Shown: positions 8,403 through 16,890 of the stretch, in pieces
Numbering within the stretch: position 1 is the stretch's first letter
Layout of the letters: every line of letters begins with the position of its first letter
Source: Massilia arenae
GTDB lineage: Bacteria > Pseudomonadota > Gammaproteobacteria > Burkholderiales > Burkholderiaceae_D
DNA: 64,000 nucleotides
NCBI RefSeq assembly: GCF_008014745.1
Contig: NZ_VPFD01000001.1
Coordinates: 124,001-188,000 of the forward strand
Direction of reading: 5' to 3'
Notes under the pieces: generated by a model
The model's input: the letters and a program-made list of their open reading frames with translations, nothing else
The model's database searches: none
What the model was told of the DNA's origin: nothing
Program-made: the position numbers and the translations under genes

Positions 8403-10052
8403 ATGATTGAAGACGACTCGACCCGCTGTTCCGTGCTGTTGATTGACGATGAATCCTTTGCCCAGGACATCATCGCGCACGGTCTGAAAGGTTGTGTCGG
8501 CCATCAACTCGTGTATGAATCGGACTCGTCGCGCGCCGTCGAGGTGGCGCGCCAGGTCGATGCGACCGTTGTCCTCGTCGACCTGCGCATGCCGGGTGGC
8601 GTCGACGGCTTCGACGTCATCGCCAGCTTGCGCGCGCATCCGGATACCCACGACATTCCCGTCATCCTGCTCTCGTCCGAGGACGATCCCGACATCAAGG
8701 CCAAGGCCTTCGCCATCGGCGCCAGCGACTATATGGTCAAGTGGCCCGATCCGCGCGAACTGGTGGCGCGCGTGCGCCACCACAGCGGCGCCTGCATCGC
8801 CCGGCGCGAGCGCGACCAGGCCTTCGCCTCGCTGCGCCGCAGCCAGGAAGAGCTGGCCGCCAGCCAGTCGGCCCTGCAACAGGCACAGAAAATGGAAGCA
8901 ATCGGCCAGCTCACCGGCGGCGTCGCCCACGACTTCAACAATGTGCTGCAGATCATCGGCGGCAACCTGCAACTGCTCAGGATGGTTGGCGGCCTGAGCG
9001 ATGCGGGGCGCTCGCGGGTCGAGATGGCGCTGGCCGGCGTCGAACGCGGCGCCAAGCTGGCGTCGCACCTGCTCGCTTTTGCGCGCCGCCAGCCCTTGCA
9101 GTCGATCGTGATCGATCCCGGCCATCTGCTGCGTGAGCTCGACGATATGGCGCGCCGCCTGCTGGACGCCAATACCTTTGTCCGCAGCGAGATCGCTGCC
9201 GACCTTGGCAGCACGGTGATTGATCCGAACCAGCTCAATAATGTGCTGCTCAACCTGGTCATCAATGCGCGCGACGCGATGCCTGGCGGCGGTACCCTGA
9301 CCATTCGCGCCACTAACGTCGGCCCTGGCGACGCACGGCCGGTGGAAGTGGCATCCGACGACTTCGTGATGATCGAGATTGCCGACACCGGCAAGGGCAT
9401 GCCGCCCAACGTGATGGCCCGCGCCTTCGAGCCGTTTTTCACCACCAAGCCGACCGGGCAGGGCACTGGCCTGGGTCTGTCGATGGCCTACGGTTTCGTC
9501 AAGCAGTCAGGCGGCGAGATCGTGCTGCGCAGCGAAGCCGGCAAGGGTACCAGTGTGTGCATCTATCTGCCGCGCAGCAGTGCGGCGCCACAGGTCGCCA
9601 GCGAGCATCCTTACCACTTGCCGCTGGCCGGCGGCCTGGAAACCATCCTGGTGGTCGAGGACGAAGAAGACGTGCGCTCGTCGACCTGCGGCATCCTGTC
9701 CGCGCTCGGCTACGACGTGCTGGAGGCGGGAGATGCCGCGCAGGCAGCGGCGATTATCGAGCAGGGGCGTCACATCGACCTGGTATTCACCGACGTGGTG
9801 ATGCCGGGGCCGCTCACCAGCCTGCAACTGGGCGAGATCGTGCGCAGCAAGTTGCCGGAATGCGAAGTGCTGTACACCTCGGGCTATGCCGAGGGTGTGC
9901 TGACCCATGAAGGAAAACTGGACGCATCGGTCCATTTGCTGCAGAAGCCCTACCATCCGGAAGCGCTGAGTGCGCGCATCCGTCACCTGCTGCGGCGCGC
10001 CAGGCGCGCCGCCGGCAAGCCGTCAAGCGCGACTCACTTCGGCTTGATGTAG
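8403..10052 (+). CDS. REC-histidine kinase-REC hybrid signalling protein
   Basis: A 549-residue cytosolic protein with three parts. The N-terminal receiver (about 8-130) has acidic residues in LLIDDE and the phospho-Asp in VLVDLRMPGG. The kinase core (about 145-390) has a His box GQLTGGVAHDFNNVLQ, N box NLVINARDAMPGG, G1 ADTGKGMP and G2 GQGTGLGLSM. The C-terminal receiver (about 410-535) has VVEDEEDVR and phospho-Asp in DLVFTDVVMPG. It has no membrane segments or sensor domain, so input must come through the first receiver. The kinase core closely resembles that of the PAS kinase at 12976, suggesting shared ancestry. It overlaps the convergent response regulator by 19 bp. Confidence 0.92.
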   Translation: MIEDDSTRCSVLLIDDESFAQDIIAHGLKGCVGHQLVYESDSSRAVEVARQVDATVVLVDLRMPGGVDGFDVIASLRAHPDTHDIPVILLSSEDDPDIKAKAFAIGASDYMVKWPDPRELVARVRHHSGACIARRERDQAFASLRRSQEELAASQSALQQAQKMEAIGQLTGGVAHDFNNVLQIIGGNLQLLRMVGGLSDAGRSRVEMALAGVERGAKLASHLLAFARRQPLQSIVIDPGHLLRELDDMARRLLDANTFVRSEIAADLGSTVIDPNQLNNVLLNLVINARDAMPGGGTLTIRATNVGPGDARPVEVASDDFVMIEIADTGKGMPPNVMARAFEPFFTTKPTGQGTGLGLSMAYGFVKQSGGEIVLRSEAGKGTSVCIYLPRSSAAPQVASEHPYHLPLAGGLETILVVEDEEDVRSSTCGILSALGYDVLEAGDAAQAAAIIEQGRHIDLVFTDVVMPGPLTSLQLGEIVRSKLPECEVLYTSGYAEGVLTHEGKLDASVHLLQKPYHPEALSARIRHLLRRARRAAGKPSSATHFGLM

Positions 10053-10489
10053 CGGTGCGAGCCTGGCGGCGGCTCGTTCAGCACCGCCCAGAAGATGCCG
10101 AGATCGGCGATCGCGCGCACGAATTCATTGAAGTCCACCGGCTTGACCACATAGGCGTTCACGCCCAGCGCATAGCTGCGCACCACGTCCTGCTCTTCCT
10201 TGGACGAGGTCAGCATCACTACCGGCACCGGCTTGAGCGCCTCGGTGTTGCGGATTTCCCTGAGCACCTCAAGGCCGTCGACCTTGGGCAGCTTGAGGTC
10301 GAGCAGGATCACGGCCGGGCTGCCCTGCTGGCGGTCGGCGAATTCGCCGCGCCGGTGCAGGTAGTCAAGCGCCTCGGCGCCGTCGCGTGCAACTACGACT
10401 TCATTGGCCAGCTGGCTCTTCGACAACGCGATCAGCGTCAGTTCGAGGTCGTGCGGATTGTCTTCTACCAGAAGAATGGGTTTGAGCAT
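10034..10489 (-). CDS. Single-domain response regulator, partner of the bacteriophytochrome
   Basis: A 151-residue receiver-only protein with no output domain: acidic pocket LLVEDNPHD, phospho-Asp in VILLDLKLPKVDG, Thr in VVMLTSS and Lys in YVVKPVDF. This Rcp1-like type is the usual partner of bacteriophytochrome kinases. It starts 8 bp after the kinase stop codon on the same strand, so the pair is an operon. The short C-terminal tail (PPPGSHRYIKPK) follows the receiver. Downstream targets are not evident. Confidence 0.92.
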   Translation of the reverse strand: MLKPILLVEDNPHDLELTLIALSKSQLANEVVVARDGAEALDYLHRRGEFADRQQGSPAVILLDLKLPKVDGLEVLREIRNTEALKPVPVVMLTSSKEEQDVVRSYALGVNAYVVKPVDFNEFVRAIADLGIFWAVLNEPPPGSHRYIKPK

Positions 10490-10497
10490 GGTACGGT

Positions 10498-12738
10498 CTA
10501 CGGATTGATGGGTTGTTTTGGAAGGGTGAAGGAGAACGTCGCTCCTTCGCCCAGTATCGAATCGGCCCACACGCGGCCGTTATGGCGCTCGATGATACGG
10601 CGGACGTTGGCCAGGCCGATGCCGGTGCCCTGGAAGTCTTCCATCCGGTGCAGGCGCTGGAATACGCCGAACAGCTTGTGCACGTAGTTGGGATTGAAGC
10701 CGGCGCCGTTGTCGGCTACGTGGAACACGAATTCGTCGGCGGTCTCGTCGCAGGTGATCCGGATCACGGCCTGTTCGCGCTCGCGCGTGAACTTGACCGC
10801 GTTCGACAGCAGGTTGAACATCGCCAGATGTAAAAACGCAGGGTCGGCGCAGACCACCGGCATGCCTTCGATATGCCAGTCGACCTTGCGCTGGCCGATG
10901 TCCAGGGCCAGTTTATCGATGCAGCCCGACACCAGGTCTGTCATGTCGATATTGGTCGGGCGCAGGGCGGCGCGGCCCATCTGCGAGAACGACAGCAGGT
11001 CGTCGACCAGCTTGCCGGCCAGGCGCGCCGATTCCTTGATGTTCTTTAAAAAGCGCTGGCGCATGGCCACGTCTTCGCTGCCGGCCGATTCGATCAAGAG
11101 GTCCGAGAAGCCCGCGATGTGGCGCAGCGGCGCGCGCAGGTCGTGCGACACCGAATACGAGAACGCTTCGAGCTCCTTGTTGGCGCGGCCCAGTTCTTCG
11201 GCCAGTTCGGCCATCTGTTCCGCGCGCTCGAGCGCGATGCCCAGCAGCGCACTGCGAAACTCGGTGGTCAGCTCGATCTCGGCGGCATGCCACGGCAGGC
11301 TGTGGCCGTGGATGGTCTCGCGCCAGGCGGCGAAACTCTGGCGCGGCGACAGGCTGGTCGGCGCATTGGCGGCGGCCTGTTTTTCATACGGGTTGCCGGC
11401 CCATTCCACGGTCTGCACCAGCTCGGGACGGAACCACAGCAGATAGTGCTGGTGGATGCGCGAGATCGGCAGCGCCAGCAGGCCGCTGGCGTTGCGCGTC
11501 AGTTCCTGCGCCGGCGGGTAGGCGTCGGCCAGGTGATCGGTATGGAACACCTCGTGACCGTGCACCGCGAGCCAGGTGGCCAGCGACCGGATCGACGCGT
11601 CGTTCGGCGTGTCGCCATAGGTCAGGATGCGGTCGTCCACCACGATCGCCACGCCGCCGGCGCGCGCAAAGCGCAGCAGTTCGGGGAACACGCCGGACAG
11701 GTTGTCGATGAAGTCGGAACCCTTGGTCAGGCGGCCCAGCATCTCGACCATGATGCGGCGCACGTCGAGGCGGAACTGCAGTTCGCGCGCATCCTCGCGC
11801 GACTCGACGCACAGCGCCAGGATCTGGCCCAGCTGCTCGCAGGCGGTGCGCTTTTCGACCGACACCTGGCAGGGCGTCGCGTTATGGCACGAGATCAGGC
11901 CCCACAACTGGCCCTTGACGATCAGCGACACCGACATCGAGGCCAGCGTGCCCATATTGCGCATGTACTGCAGGTGCACCGGCGAGACGCTGCGCAGGGC
12001 GGCGAACGACAGGTCGTTGCGCGCGCCGGTGGCCGGATTGACGTCCGGGACCAGAGGGGCGGCCTCGTAGTTGGCGTCCTGGATCACACGGATCGGCGAC
12101 AGCGTATACAGTGCGCGCGCCTGGACCGGGATATCGCTGGCCGGGAACGATTGATCGAGATACGAGTCGTAATCGTCCGCCTTCGACTCGGCCACCACCC
12201 GGCCATGGCCGGTGGGGTCGAACTGGTAGACCATCACGCGGCCGTAGCCGGTCACCGAACGCACGTGGCGCGCGGCCAGGTCGGTCAGGGCCGGAATGGA
12301 TGCATGGTCGCCGACCCGTGCCAGGAAGTCGGAGATCAATGGGTACAGGTGGCGAAAATCGGCCGGCTGCGCGCGCATGACCGATTCGAATTCGGCGATC
12401 ACCAGGCCGTCCCAGGCGTGCGCCAACACGTCGAAGTGCTGGCCGTTGCCGGTCGTGACGGTGCCGAGGTAGGCCGGACGCTGGCCCAGCGTGCCGCTGC
12501 CCAGTTCCAGGGCCAGGTGGGCAACGGCCGCTTCGCCGATCGCGGCGGCCAGCGGCCGGCCGATCGCGGCGCCGGCGTCGACGCCGGTCCACCCGGCGAG
12601 ATTGGCGCTCGCCTGCAGCACGTCGAGTGCAGGCGACAGCGTCAGCATGAAGCCATGCGGCTGGATGCTGCCCGGCGTGCGGATCGGTTCGCGGTCGCAG
12701 CCGGTGATGTCGAGGTTGTCGGGAGAGGCCTGGGTCAT
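10498..12738 (-). CDS. Bacteriophytochrome histidine kinase
   Basis: This is a red/far-red light sensor kinase of 746 residues in the order PAS-GAF-PHY-HisKA-HATPase. The biliverdin-attachment Cys is C14 in GCDREPIRTPGSIQPHG, as in Deinococcus and Agrobacterium BphPs. The GAF pocket has FPASDIPVQARALY, and the PHY tongue keeps the PRxSF motif (SPRQSF). The kinase has SHDLRAPLRHIAGF and G boxes ADNGAGF and GTGIGLA. I chose the ATG at 12738; a longer frame adds 12 residues with no support. No heme oxygenase gene (bphO) is in the window, so biliverdin must come from elsewhere. The cognate regulator follows immediately. Confidence 0.95.
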   Translation of the reverse strand: MTQASPDNLDITGCDREPIRTPGSIQPHGFMLTLSPALDVLQASANLAGWTGVDAGAAIGRPLAAAIGEAAVAHLALELGSGTLGQRPAYLGTVTTGNGQHFDVLAHAWDGLVIAEFESVMRAQPADFRHLYPLISDFLARVGDHASIPALTDLAARHVRSVTGYGRVMVYQFDPTGHGRVVAESKADDYDSYLDQSFPASDIPVQARALYTLSPIRVIQDANYEAAPLVPDVNPATGARNDLSFAALRSVSPVHLQYMRNMGTLASMSVSLIVKGQLWGLISCHNATPCQVSVEKRTACEQLGQILALCVESREDARELQFRLDVRRIMVEMLGRLTKGSDFIDNLSGVFPELLRFARAGGVAIVVDDRILTYGDTPNDASIRSLATWLAVHGHEVFHTDHLADAYPPAQELTRNASGLLALPISRIHQHYLLWFRPELVQTVEWAGNPYEKQAAANAPTSLSPRQSFAAWRETIHGHSLPWHAAEIELTTEFRSALLGIALERAEQMAELAEELGRANKELEAFSYSVSHDLRAPLRHIAGFSDLLIESAGSEDVAMRQRFLKNIKESARLAGKLVDDLLSFSQMGRAALRPTNIDMTDLVSGCIDKLALDIGQRKVDWHIEGMPVVCADPAFLHLAMFNLLSNAVKFTREREQAVIRITCDETADEFVFHVADNGAGFNPNYVHKLFGVFQRLHRMEDFQGTGIGLANVRRIIERHNGRVWADSILGEGATFSFTLPKQPINP

Positions 12739-12797
12739 GGAGCCGCTTGGTAACGAGCAGGGAACAAGGCGCATTGTAACGTGAAAAGCTGGTATCT

Positions 12798-12813
12798 CAT
12801 TCTATATAGAATG
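12798..12813. promoter_or_regulatory. Perfect 16-bp palindrome in the bphP / hybrid kinase divergent region
   Basis: CATTCTATATAGAATG is its own reverse complement. It sits in the 237-bp gap between the divergent bacteriophytochrome operon and the PAS-PAS hybrid kinase, 60 bp from the former start codon. It could be an operator serving one or both genes. No regulator gene for it is evident. Confidence 0.45.
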
Positions 12814-12975
12814 TTTTTCAACACCCGATACCCCAACGTATTGCCACTGTGGTTATCCGTCCTGACAACTGGTTACCGTCGCACACGTACATATTTTCGC
12901 ATGGCGTGTTTGGCAAAAGCAGATGTATGATGGGCTACTTTTTTGGCCCCGTAGACAAGGACGCGGTATCGCCCC

Positions 12976-14883
12976 ATGGACACTTCTCTACCCGTCAAGC
13001 AGACGCTGACCGACGAGCAACGCTTCCAGTACCTGATCGCCGGCATCAGCGATTACGCGATCTACATGCTCGATCCGCAGGGATACGTCAACAGCTGGAA
13101 TGCCGGCGCCCAGCGTTTCAAGGGCTATGTCGAGCACGAGATCCTGCAGCAGCATTTCTCCCGTTTCTATACCCCGGAAGACCGCGCCACCGGCCTGCCG
13201 GCGCAGGCGCTGGCCCATGCGCTCGAATACGGTCGCTACGAATCCGAAGGCTGGCGCGTGCGCAAGGACGGCGGCCGCTTCTGGGCCCATGTGGTGATCG
13301 ATCCGATCCGCGACAGCGGCGGCGTCCTGATCGGCTACGCCAAGATCACGCGCGACGTCACCGAGAAGAAGCGCGCCGAAGATGCGCTGCGCGACAGCGA
13401 GCGGCGCTTCCGGCTGCTGGTGCAGGGAGTGACCGACTACGCGCTGTACATGCTGACACCCGAGGGGATGGTGTCGAACTGGAACGTCGGCGCCGAGCGC
13501 ATCAAGGGCTACAGCTACGATGACATCGTCGGCCACCATTTCTCGCGCTTCTATACCGACGAGGACCGCCTGCGCGGCCTGCCGGTGCGCGCGCTCATGA
13601 CGGCCGGCGAGGTCGGCCGCTACGAGGCCGAAGGCTGGCGCATGCGCAAGGACGGCACCCGGTTCTGGGCCAATGTGGTCATCGACGCCATCCGCGACGA
13701 GGACGGGCGCCTGGTCGGCTTTGCCAAGATCACGCGCGACCTGACCGAGAAGAAGGCGGCGGCCGAGGCGCTCGACAAGGCGCAGGCGGCCCTGTTCCAG
13801 GCCCAGAAGATGGAATCGATCGGCCAGCTCACCGGCGGCATCGCGCACGACTTCAACAACCTGCTGTCGGTGATCTCGAGCGGCGTCGAGGTGCTGAGCA
13901 TGCAGCGTAATCCCGGCGGCGACGCCAAGACGCTCGACAGCATGCGGCGCGCTATCGACCGCGGCGCCACGCTCACCCAGCAATTGCTGGCCTTCGCGCG
14001 CCAGCAGCCGCTGGAACCCGAGACGCGCAACGTCAACCGCATTATCAGCGGCTTCGAATCGGTGCTGCGGCGCGCGGCCAATTCGTCGATCGAGTTCGTG
14101 ATGAAGCTCGATGCCCGGGCGCCGAACGCCGTGATCGACGCCGCGCGGCTGGAGTCGGCGGTGCTGAACCTGGTGGTCAATGCGCGCGACGCCATGCCGG
14201 GCGGCGGGCGGATCCTGGTCGAGACGGCCAATGTGGAGCTGGTGCACGGCGAGCACCCGTCGCTGGCGGCCGGCCACTATGTGCGCCTGAGCGTGAGCGA
14301 CACCGGCACCGGCATGGCGCCCGAGACCATCGCGCGCGCCTTCGAACCCTTCTTCACCACCAAGGAAGTGGGCAAGGGCACGGGCCTCGGCCTGTCGCAG
14401 GTATATGGCTTCATCAAGCAGTCGGGCGGCGAGGTGACCATCGAGAGCACGGTGGGCGAGGGCACCAGCATCGTCATTTGGCTGCCGGCCGTGACCTCGC
14501 ACGCGCACGATCTTGCGGAAATCGAGACCGAGACCGTGCTGATCGTCGAGGACGAACCCGACCTGCTGGACGTCGCGTCCTCGTTGTTCCTGAGCATGGG
14601 CTACGACGTGATGACCGCCGCCAGCGGCAACGACGCCCTGAACCTGCTGGCCAGCCGCGACGTCGACATCCTGTTCACCGACGTGGTGATGCCGAACGGG
14701 ATGAACGGCATCGAACTGGCGGCCTACACGCGCAACAACTACCCGAACGTGAAGGTGATGCTGGCCTCGGGCTATCCGCAGCCAGCATTGAAACTCGACC
14801 GCTCGCGGCTGGGGGAGTTCGCCTTCGTCAGCAAGCCGTACCGCTTGTCGGATTTGGCCCGGAGCCTGCGCAGCGCGCATTGA
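12976..14883 (+). CDS. PAS-PAS-histidine kinase-REC hybrid
   Basis: A 635-residue soluble hybrid kinase. Two tandem PAS domains (about 15-125 and 140-255) are near-duplicates: both contain a FSRFYT block, an EGWR-RKDG-RFWA block and GYAKITRD or GFAKITRD. The kinase core follows with the His box GQLTGGIAHDFNNLLS, N box NLVVNARDAMPGG, G1 DTGTGMAP and G2 GKGTGLGLSQ. The C-terminal receiver has LIVEDEPD and phospho-Asp in DILFTDVVMP. The PAS pair suggests sensing of a small ligand, redox or oxygen; no cofactor residue is certain. It is read divergently from the bacteriophytochrome. Confidence 0.93.
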   Translation: MDTSLPVKQTLTDEQRFQYLIAGISDYAIYMLDPQGYVNSWNAGAQRFKGYVEHEILQQHFSRFYTPEDRATGLPAQALAHALEYGRYESEGWRVRKDGGRFWAHVVIDPIRDSGGVLIGYAKITRDVTEKKRAEDALRDSERRFRLLVQGVTDYALYMLTPEGMVSNWNVGAERIKGYSYDDIVGHHFSRFYTDEDRLRGLPVRALMTAGEVGRYEAEGWRMRKDGTRFWANVVIDAIRDEDGRLVGFAKITRDLTEKKAAAEALDKAQAALFQAQKMESIGQLTGGIAHDFNNLLSVISSGVEVLSMQRNPGGDAKTLDSMRRAIDRGATLTQQLLAFARQQPLEPETRNVNRIISGFESVLRRAANSSIEFVMKLDARAPNAVIDAARLESAVLNLVVNARDAMPGGGRILVETANVELVHGEHPSLAAGHYVRLSVSDTGTGMAPETIARAFEPFFTTKEVGKGTGLGLSQVYGFIKQSGGEVTIESTVGEGTSIVIWLPAVTSHAHDLAEIETETVLIVEDEPDLLDVASSLFLSMGYDVMTAASGNDALNLLASRDVDILFTDVVMPNGMNGIELAAYTRNNYPNVKVMLASGYPQPALKLDRSRLGEFAFVSKPYRLSDLARSLRSAH

Positions 14884-14931
14884 TCGGTGCCTTTTGTCTC
14901 TGAGTCCATGGTTGCCAAAGGGTCTTTATTG

Positions 14932-14952
14932 AAATGAGAATAATTCTCATTT
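14932..14952. promoter_or_regulatory. Fur box upstream of the DUF2325 gene
   Basis: A 21-bp perfect palindrome around A14942; its core AATGAGAATAATTCTCATT matches the Fur 7-1-7 motif (TGAGAAT-A-ATTCTCA). It lies 50 bp before the start codon and would cover the likely promoter (TTGCCA at 14912, GAGAAT at 14936). Confidence 0.85.
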
Positions 14953-15001
14953 AAGATGGCGGCTGTGGCGCGCCTTGTGTCACTCTTCGAAAGGGGATGG
15001 G

Positions 15002-15529
15002 ATGCTGGCCGAACAGGACGTCGATCGACTGCTATGCGAGCATGGCGCGCTGCTGCGGGCTCATGCCCAGGTCCAGGCGCGCTGCACGGTGCTGTTACGC
15101 GAGCAGGCCGAGCGCATTCGCGGCCTGGATGCGGCGCTGATGCGCTCGCGCGCGGCGGCGATCCGCAGCCTTACTGAGCTTGCCTGGGAGCGCGAAGACC
15201 GCGCCGCGCTCGAAGAGGCTACGCCTGGCCTGAAGCGGCGCGCCGCCATGGGCCGCCAGATCGAGTCCCTCCAGGCGCGGGTGCACACACTGATGCGCCA
15301 ACTGCATGCGCGCGAACTGGCCGAGCATGCTTCGCGGGCCGACGAGGCTTTGCCAGTCGAGCTGGAAGCCAGCCTGCTGGCGGCCGATCTGGTGATCTGC
15401 CAGACCGGTTGCCTGAGCCATGGCGACTACTGGCGCGTGCAGGATCACTGCAAGCGCAGCGGCAAAGTATGCATGCTGGTCGACCGGCCCGACCGCATGC
15501 ACATCGTGCGCATTGAGAGCCTCGCGTAA
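15002..15529 (+). CDS. DUF2325 domain protein, predicted iron-regulated
   Basis: A 175-residue cytosolic protein. Residues 1-115 are Arg/Glu/Ala-rich and probably helical or coiled coil (LAEQDVDRLL to ARELAEHA). The C-terminal DUF2325 domain has LVICQTGCLSHGDYW, then HCKRSGKVCMLV. The conserved Cys residues may bind metal or have a redox role; the function is not known. The ATG at 15002 has AAGGGGATGG just upstream; a frame starting at 14975 would sit over the ribosome-binding site. The Fur box above indicates expression in low iron. It ends 3 bp before the convergent lipase gene. Confidence 0.82.
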   Translation: MLAEQDVDRLLCEHGALLRAHAQVQARCTVLLREQAERIRGLDAALMRSRAAAIRSLTELAWEREDRAALEEATPGLKRRAAMGRQIESLQARVHTLMRQLHARELAEHASRADEALPVELEASLLAADLVICQTGCLSHGDYWRVQDHCKRSGKVCMLVDRPDRMHIVRIESLA

Positions 15530-15532
15530 ATC

Positions 15533-16726
15533 TTACAGCGCAAAAATGATGTCGCTGACCTGCTCATAGAGCTTGTCGGCCGATGGCCCCTGGTTGGGCC
15601 AGTTCAGGATGTCGAAGTGGTCGTAGCCCTTGTAGTTGCCGAGGAAATTCCAGGCGCCGCGCACGGCCGTGCCGTCGTAGTCGCGCGCCGGGTGGCCATT
15701 GGGCGAGCGCATGCTGATCGTGTTGACCACGCCGTCGTTCGAGAACCAGTCGCTGTCGATGCGTACCCGATTAGGCAGGTCGAGGGTATAGCTGCCCATG
15801 CCGCGCTGCGCCACCGAGGGCACGATCCATTCGCCGGCGAAGGATTTGAAATAGGGGATCATGTCGGCGCGCGCATACTGGAACAAGGTGGTCTGGACCG
15901 GGGCGACGATGCGGTCGGTGCCGTTGCAGCACCAGGCGCCGCCTTCGGTGGCCACCGTGCCGACCGAAAAATAATAGATGTTCGGCGAAGTGCGCGCCCA
16001 CAGATTGAATTCGCGCGCGCCGTCCGGCGCCAGTTCCCAGCCCGCTACCCGGTGCCCGAGGACGTCGCGCAGCGGCAGGCGGATGCCTGGCAGGATGTTG
16101 AACACGGCATCGGTCAGGGTGGTGCCGTTGTGTGGCGCCGAGATCGTGGTCACGCTGCGGATCCAGCCGACCTTGCCGCCCTTGAACAGTTCGCCGTCGC
16201 CTTCGTCCTGGGGCGAGCCATGCTCCAGCAGTTCGATCAGCGCCCGGATCGTGGTGCCGCCCTGGCTGTGCCCGATCATGTGGATCGGGTGGTCCTGGTC
16301 CCAGGCCGGATACAGGGCCAGCGGATAGTCTTGCGGGTTGTTGCGCGGATCGGCGGCCCAGCATTTACCGGGCGGCTTTTGTACTTGACCGGGCAAGCCG
16401 TGGTCGCGCACATGGGCCTTGCCATAGTCGACGCAGCCGCCTTTGATCTGGGCGTACAGGTCGGCGGCGCGGTCCCAGTTGGACGAAATGGGCCCGACCG
16501 CCGCGGCGAATACGGCGCGTGGACCGCGGTAGATCTGCATCTGCGAGGCGATGTCGCCGTAGCCGCCCCAGTAGTTGAAACCGCTGTGCTGGAATTCCTC
16601 GGGCCCGAAGCCGAGGAAGCCGTGGACGAGGATGACGGGATAGTTATTTGCCGCGCTGCAGGCGGGGGCGGCAAGGATGCCCAGCGCCGTCAACAGGGCG
16701 GCGCAGGCGCGATAGAACCGAACCAT
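15533..16726 (-). CDS. Secreted triacylglycerol lipase-type hydrolase
   Basis: A 397-residue protein with an N-terminal signal peptide (hydrophobic to about residue 25, cut near ACSAA). The mature start has the oxyanion segment VILVHGFLGFGPEEF, typical of family I.5 lipases of Geobacillus and Staphylococcus type. The nucleophile is S154 (GHSQGG); the likely Asp is in WFSNDGVVNT and the His in GYDHFDILNW. It probably hydrolyses long-chain acylglycerols outside the cytoplasm. Several Cys residues may form disulfides. No lipase-specific foldase is adjacent, as expected for this family. Confidence 0.88.
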   Translation of the reverse strand: MVRFYRACAALLTALGILAAPACSAANNYPVILVHGFLGFGPEEFQHSGFNYWGGYGDIASQMQIYRGPRAVFAAAVGPISSNWDRAADLYAQIKGGCVDYGKAHVRDHGLPGQVQKPPGKCWAADPRNNPQDYPLALYPAWDQDHPIHMIGHSQGGTTIRALIELLEHGSPQDEGDGELFKGGKVGWIRSVTTISAPHNGTTLTDAVFNILPGIRLPLRDVLGHRVAGWELAPDGAREFNLWARTSPNIYYFSVGTVATEGGAWCCNGTDRIVAPVQTTLFQYARADMIPYFKSFAGEWIVPSVAQRGMGSYTLDLPNRVRIDSDWFSNDGVVNTISMRSPNGHPARDYDGTAVRGAWNFLGNYKGYDHFDILNWPNQGPSADKLYEQVSDIIFAL

Positions 16727-16890
16727 CTGGCTTCTCCGATAAATGCGTCAAGCACATTGTCGGAGGTAGGACGACGGTCGGGTTTGCGCTGCATCGACCC
16801 GCGGCAAAGGAATTAAACTTCACGCGAGGAAACATGCGCATGTCGCTTGACAAGGCGGTGTCACATTCCCTGCGTTTATTTCTTATACGA

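Noticed and set aside
10034..10052. Convergent overlaps (also 28197-28216 and 44856-44862) as antisense regulation
   Set aside because: Short 3' overlaps are common in compact genomes; nothing suggests more than dense packing.
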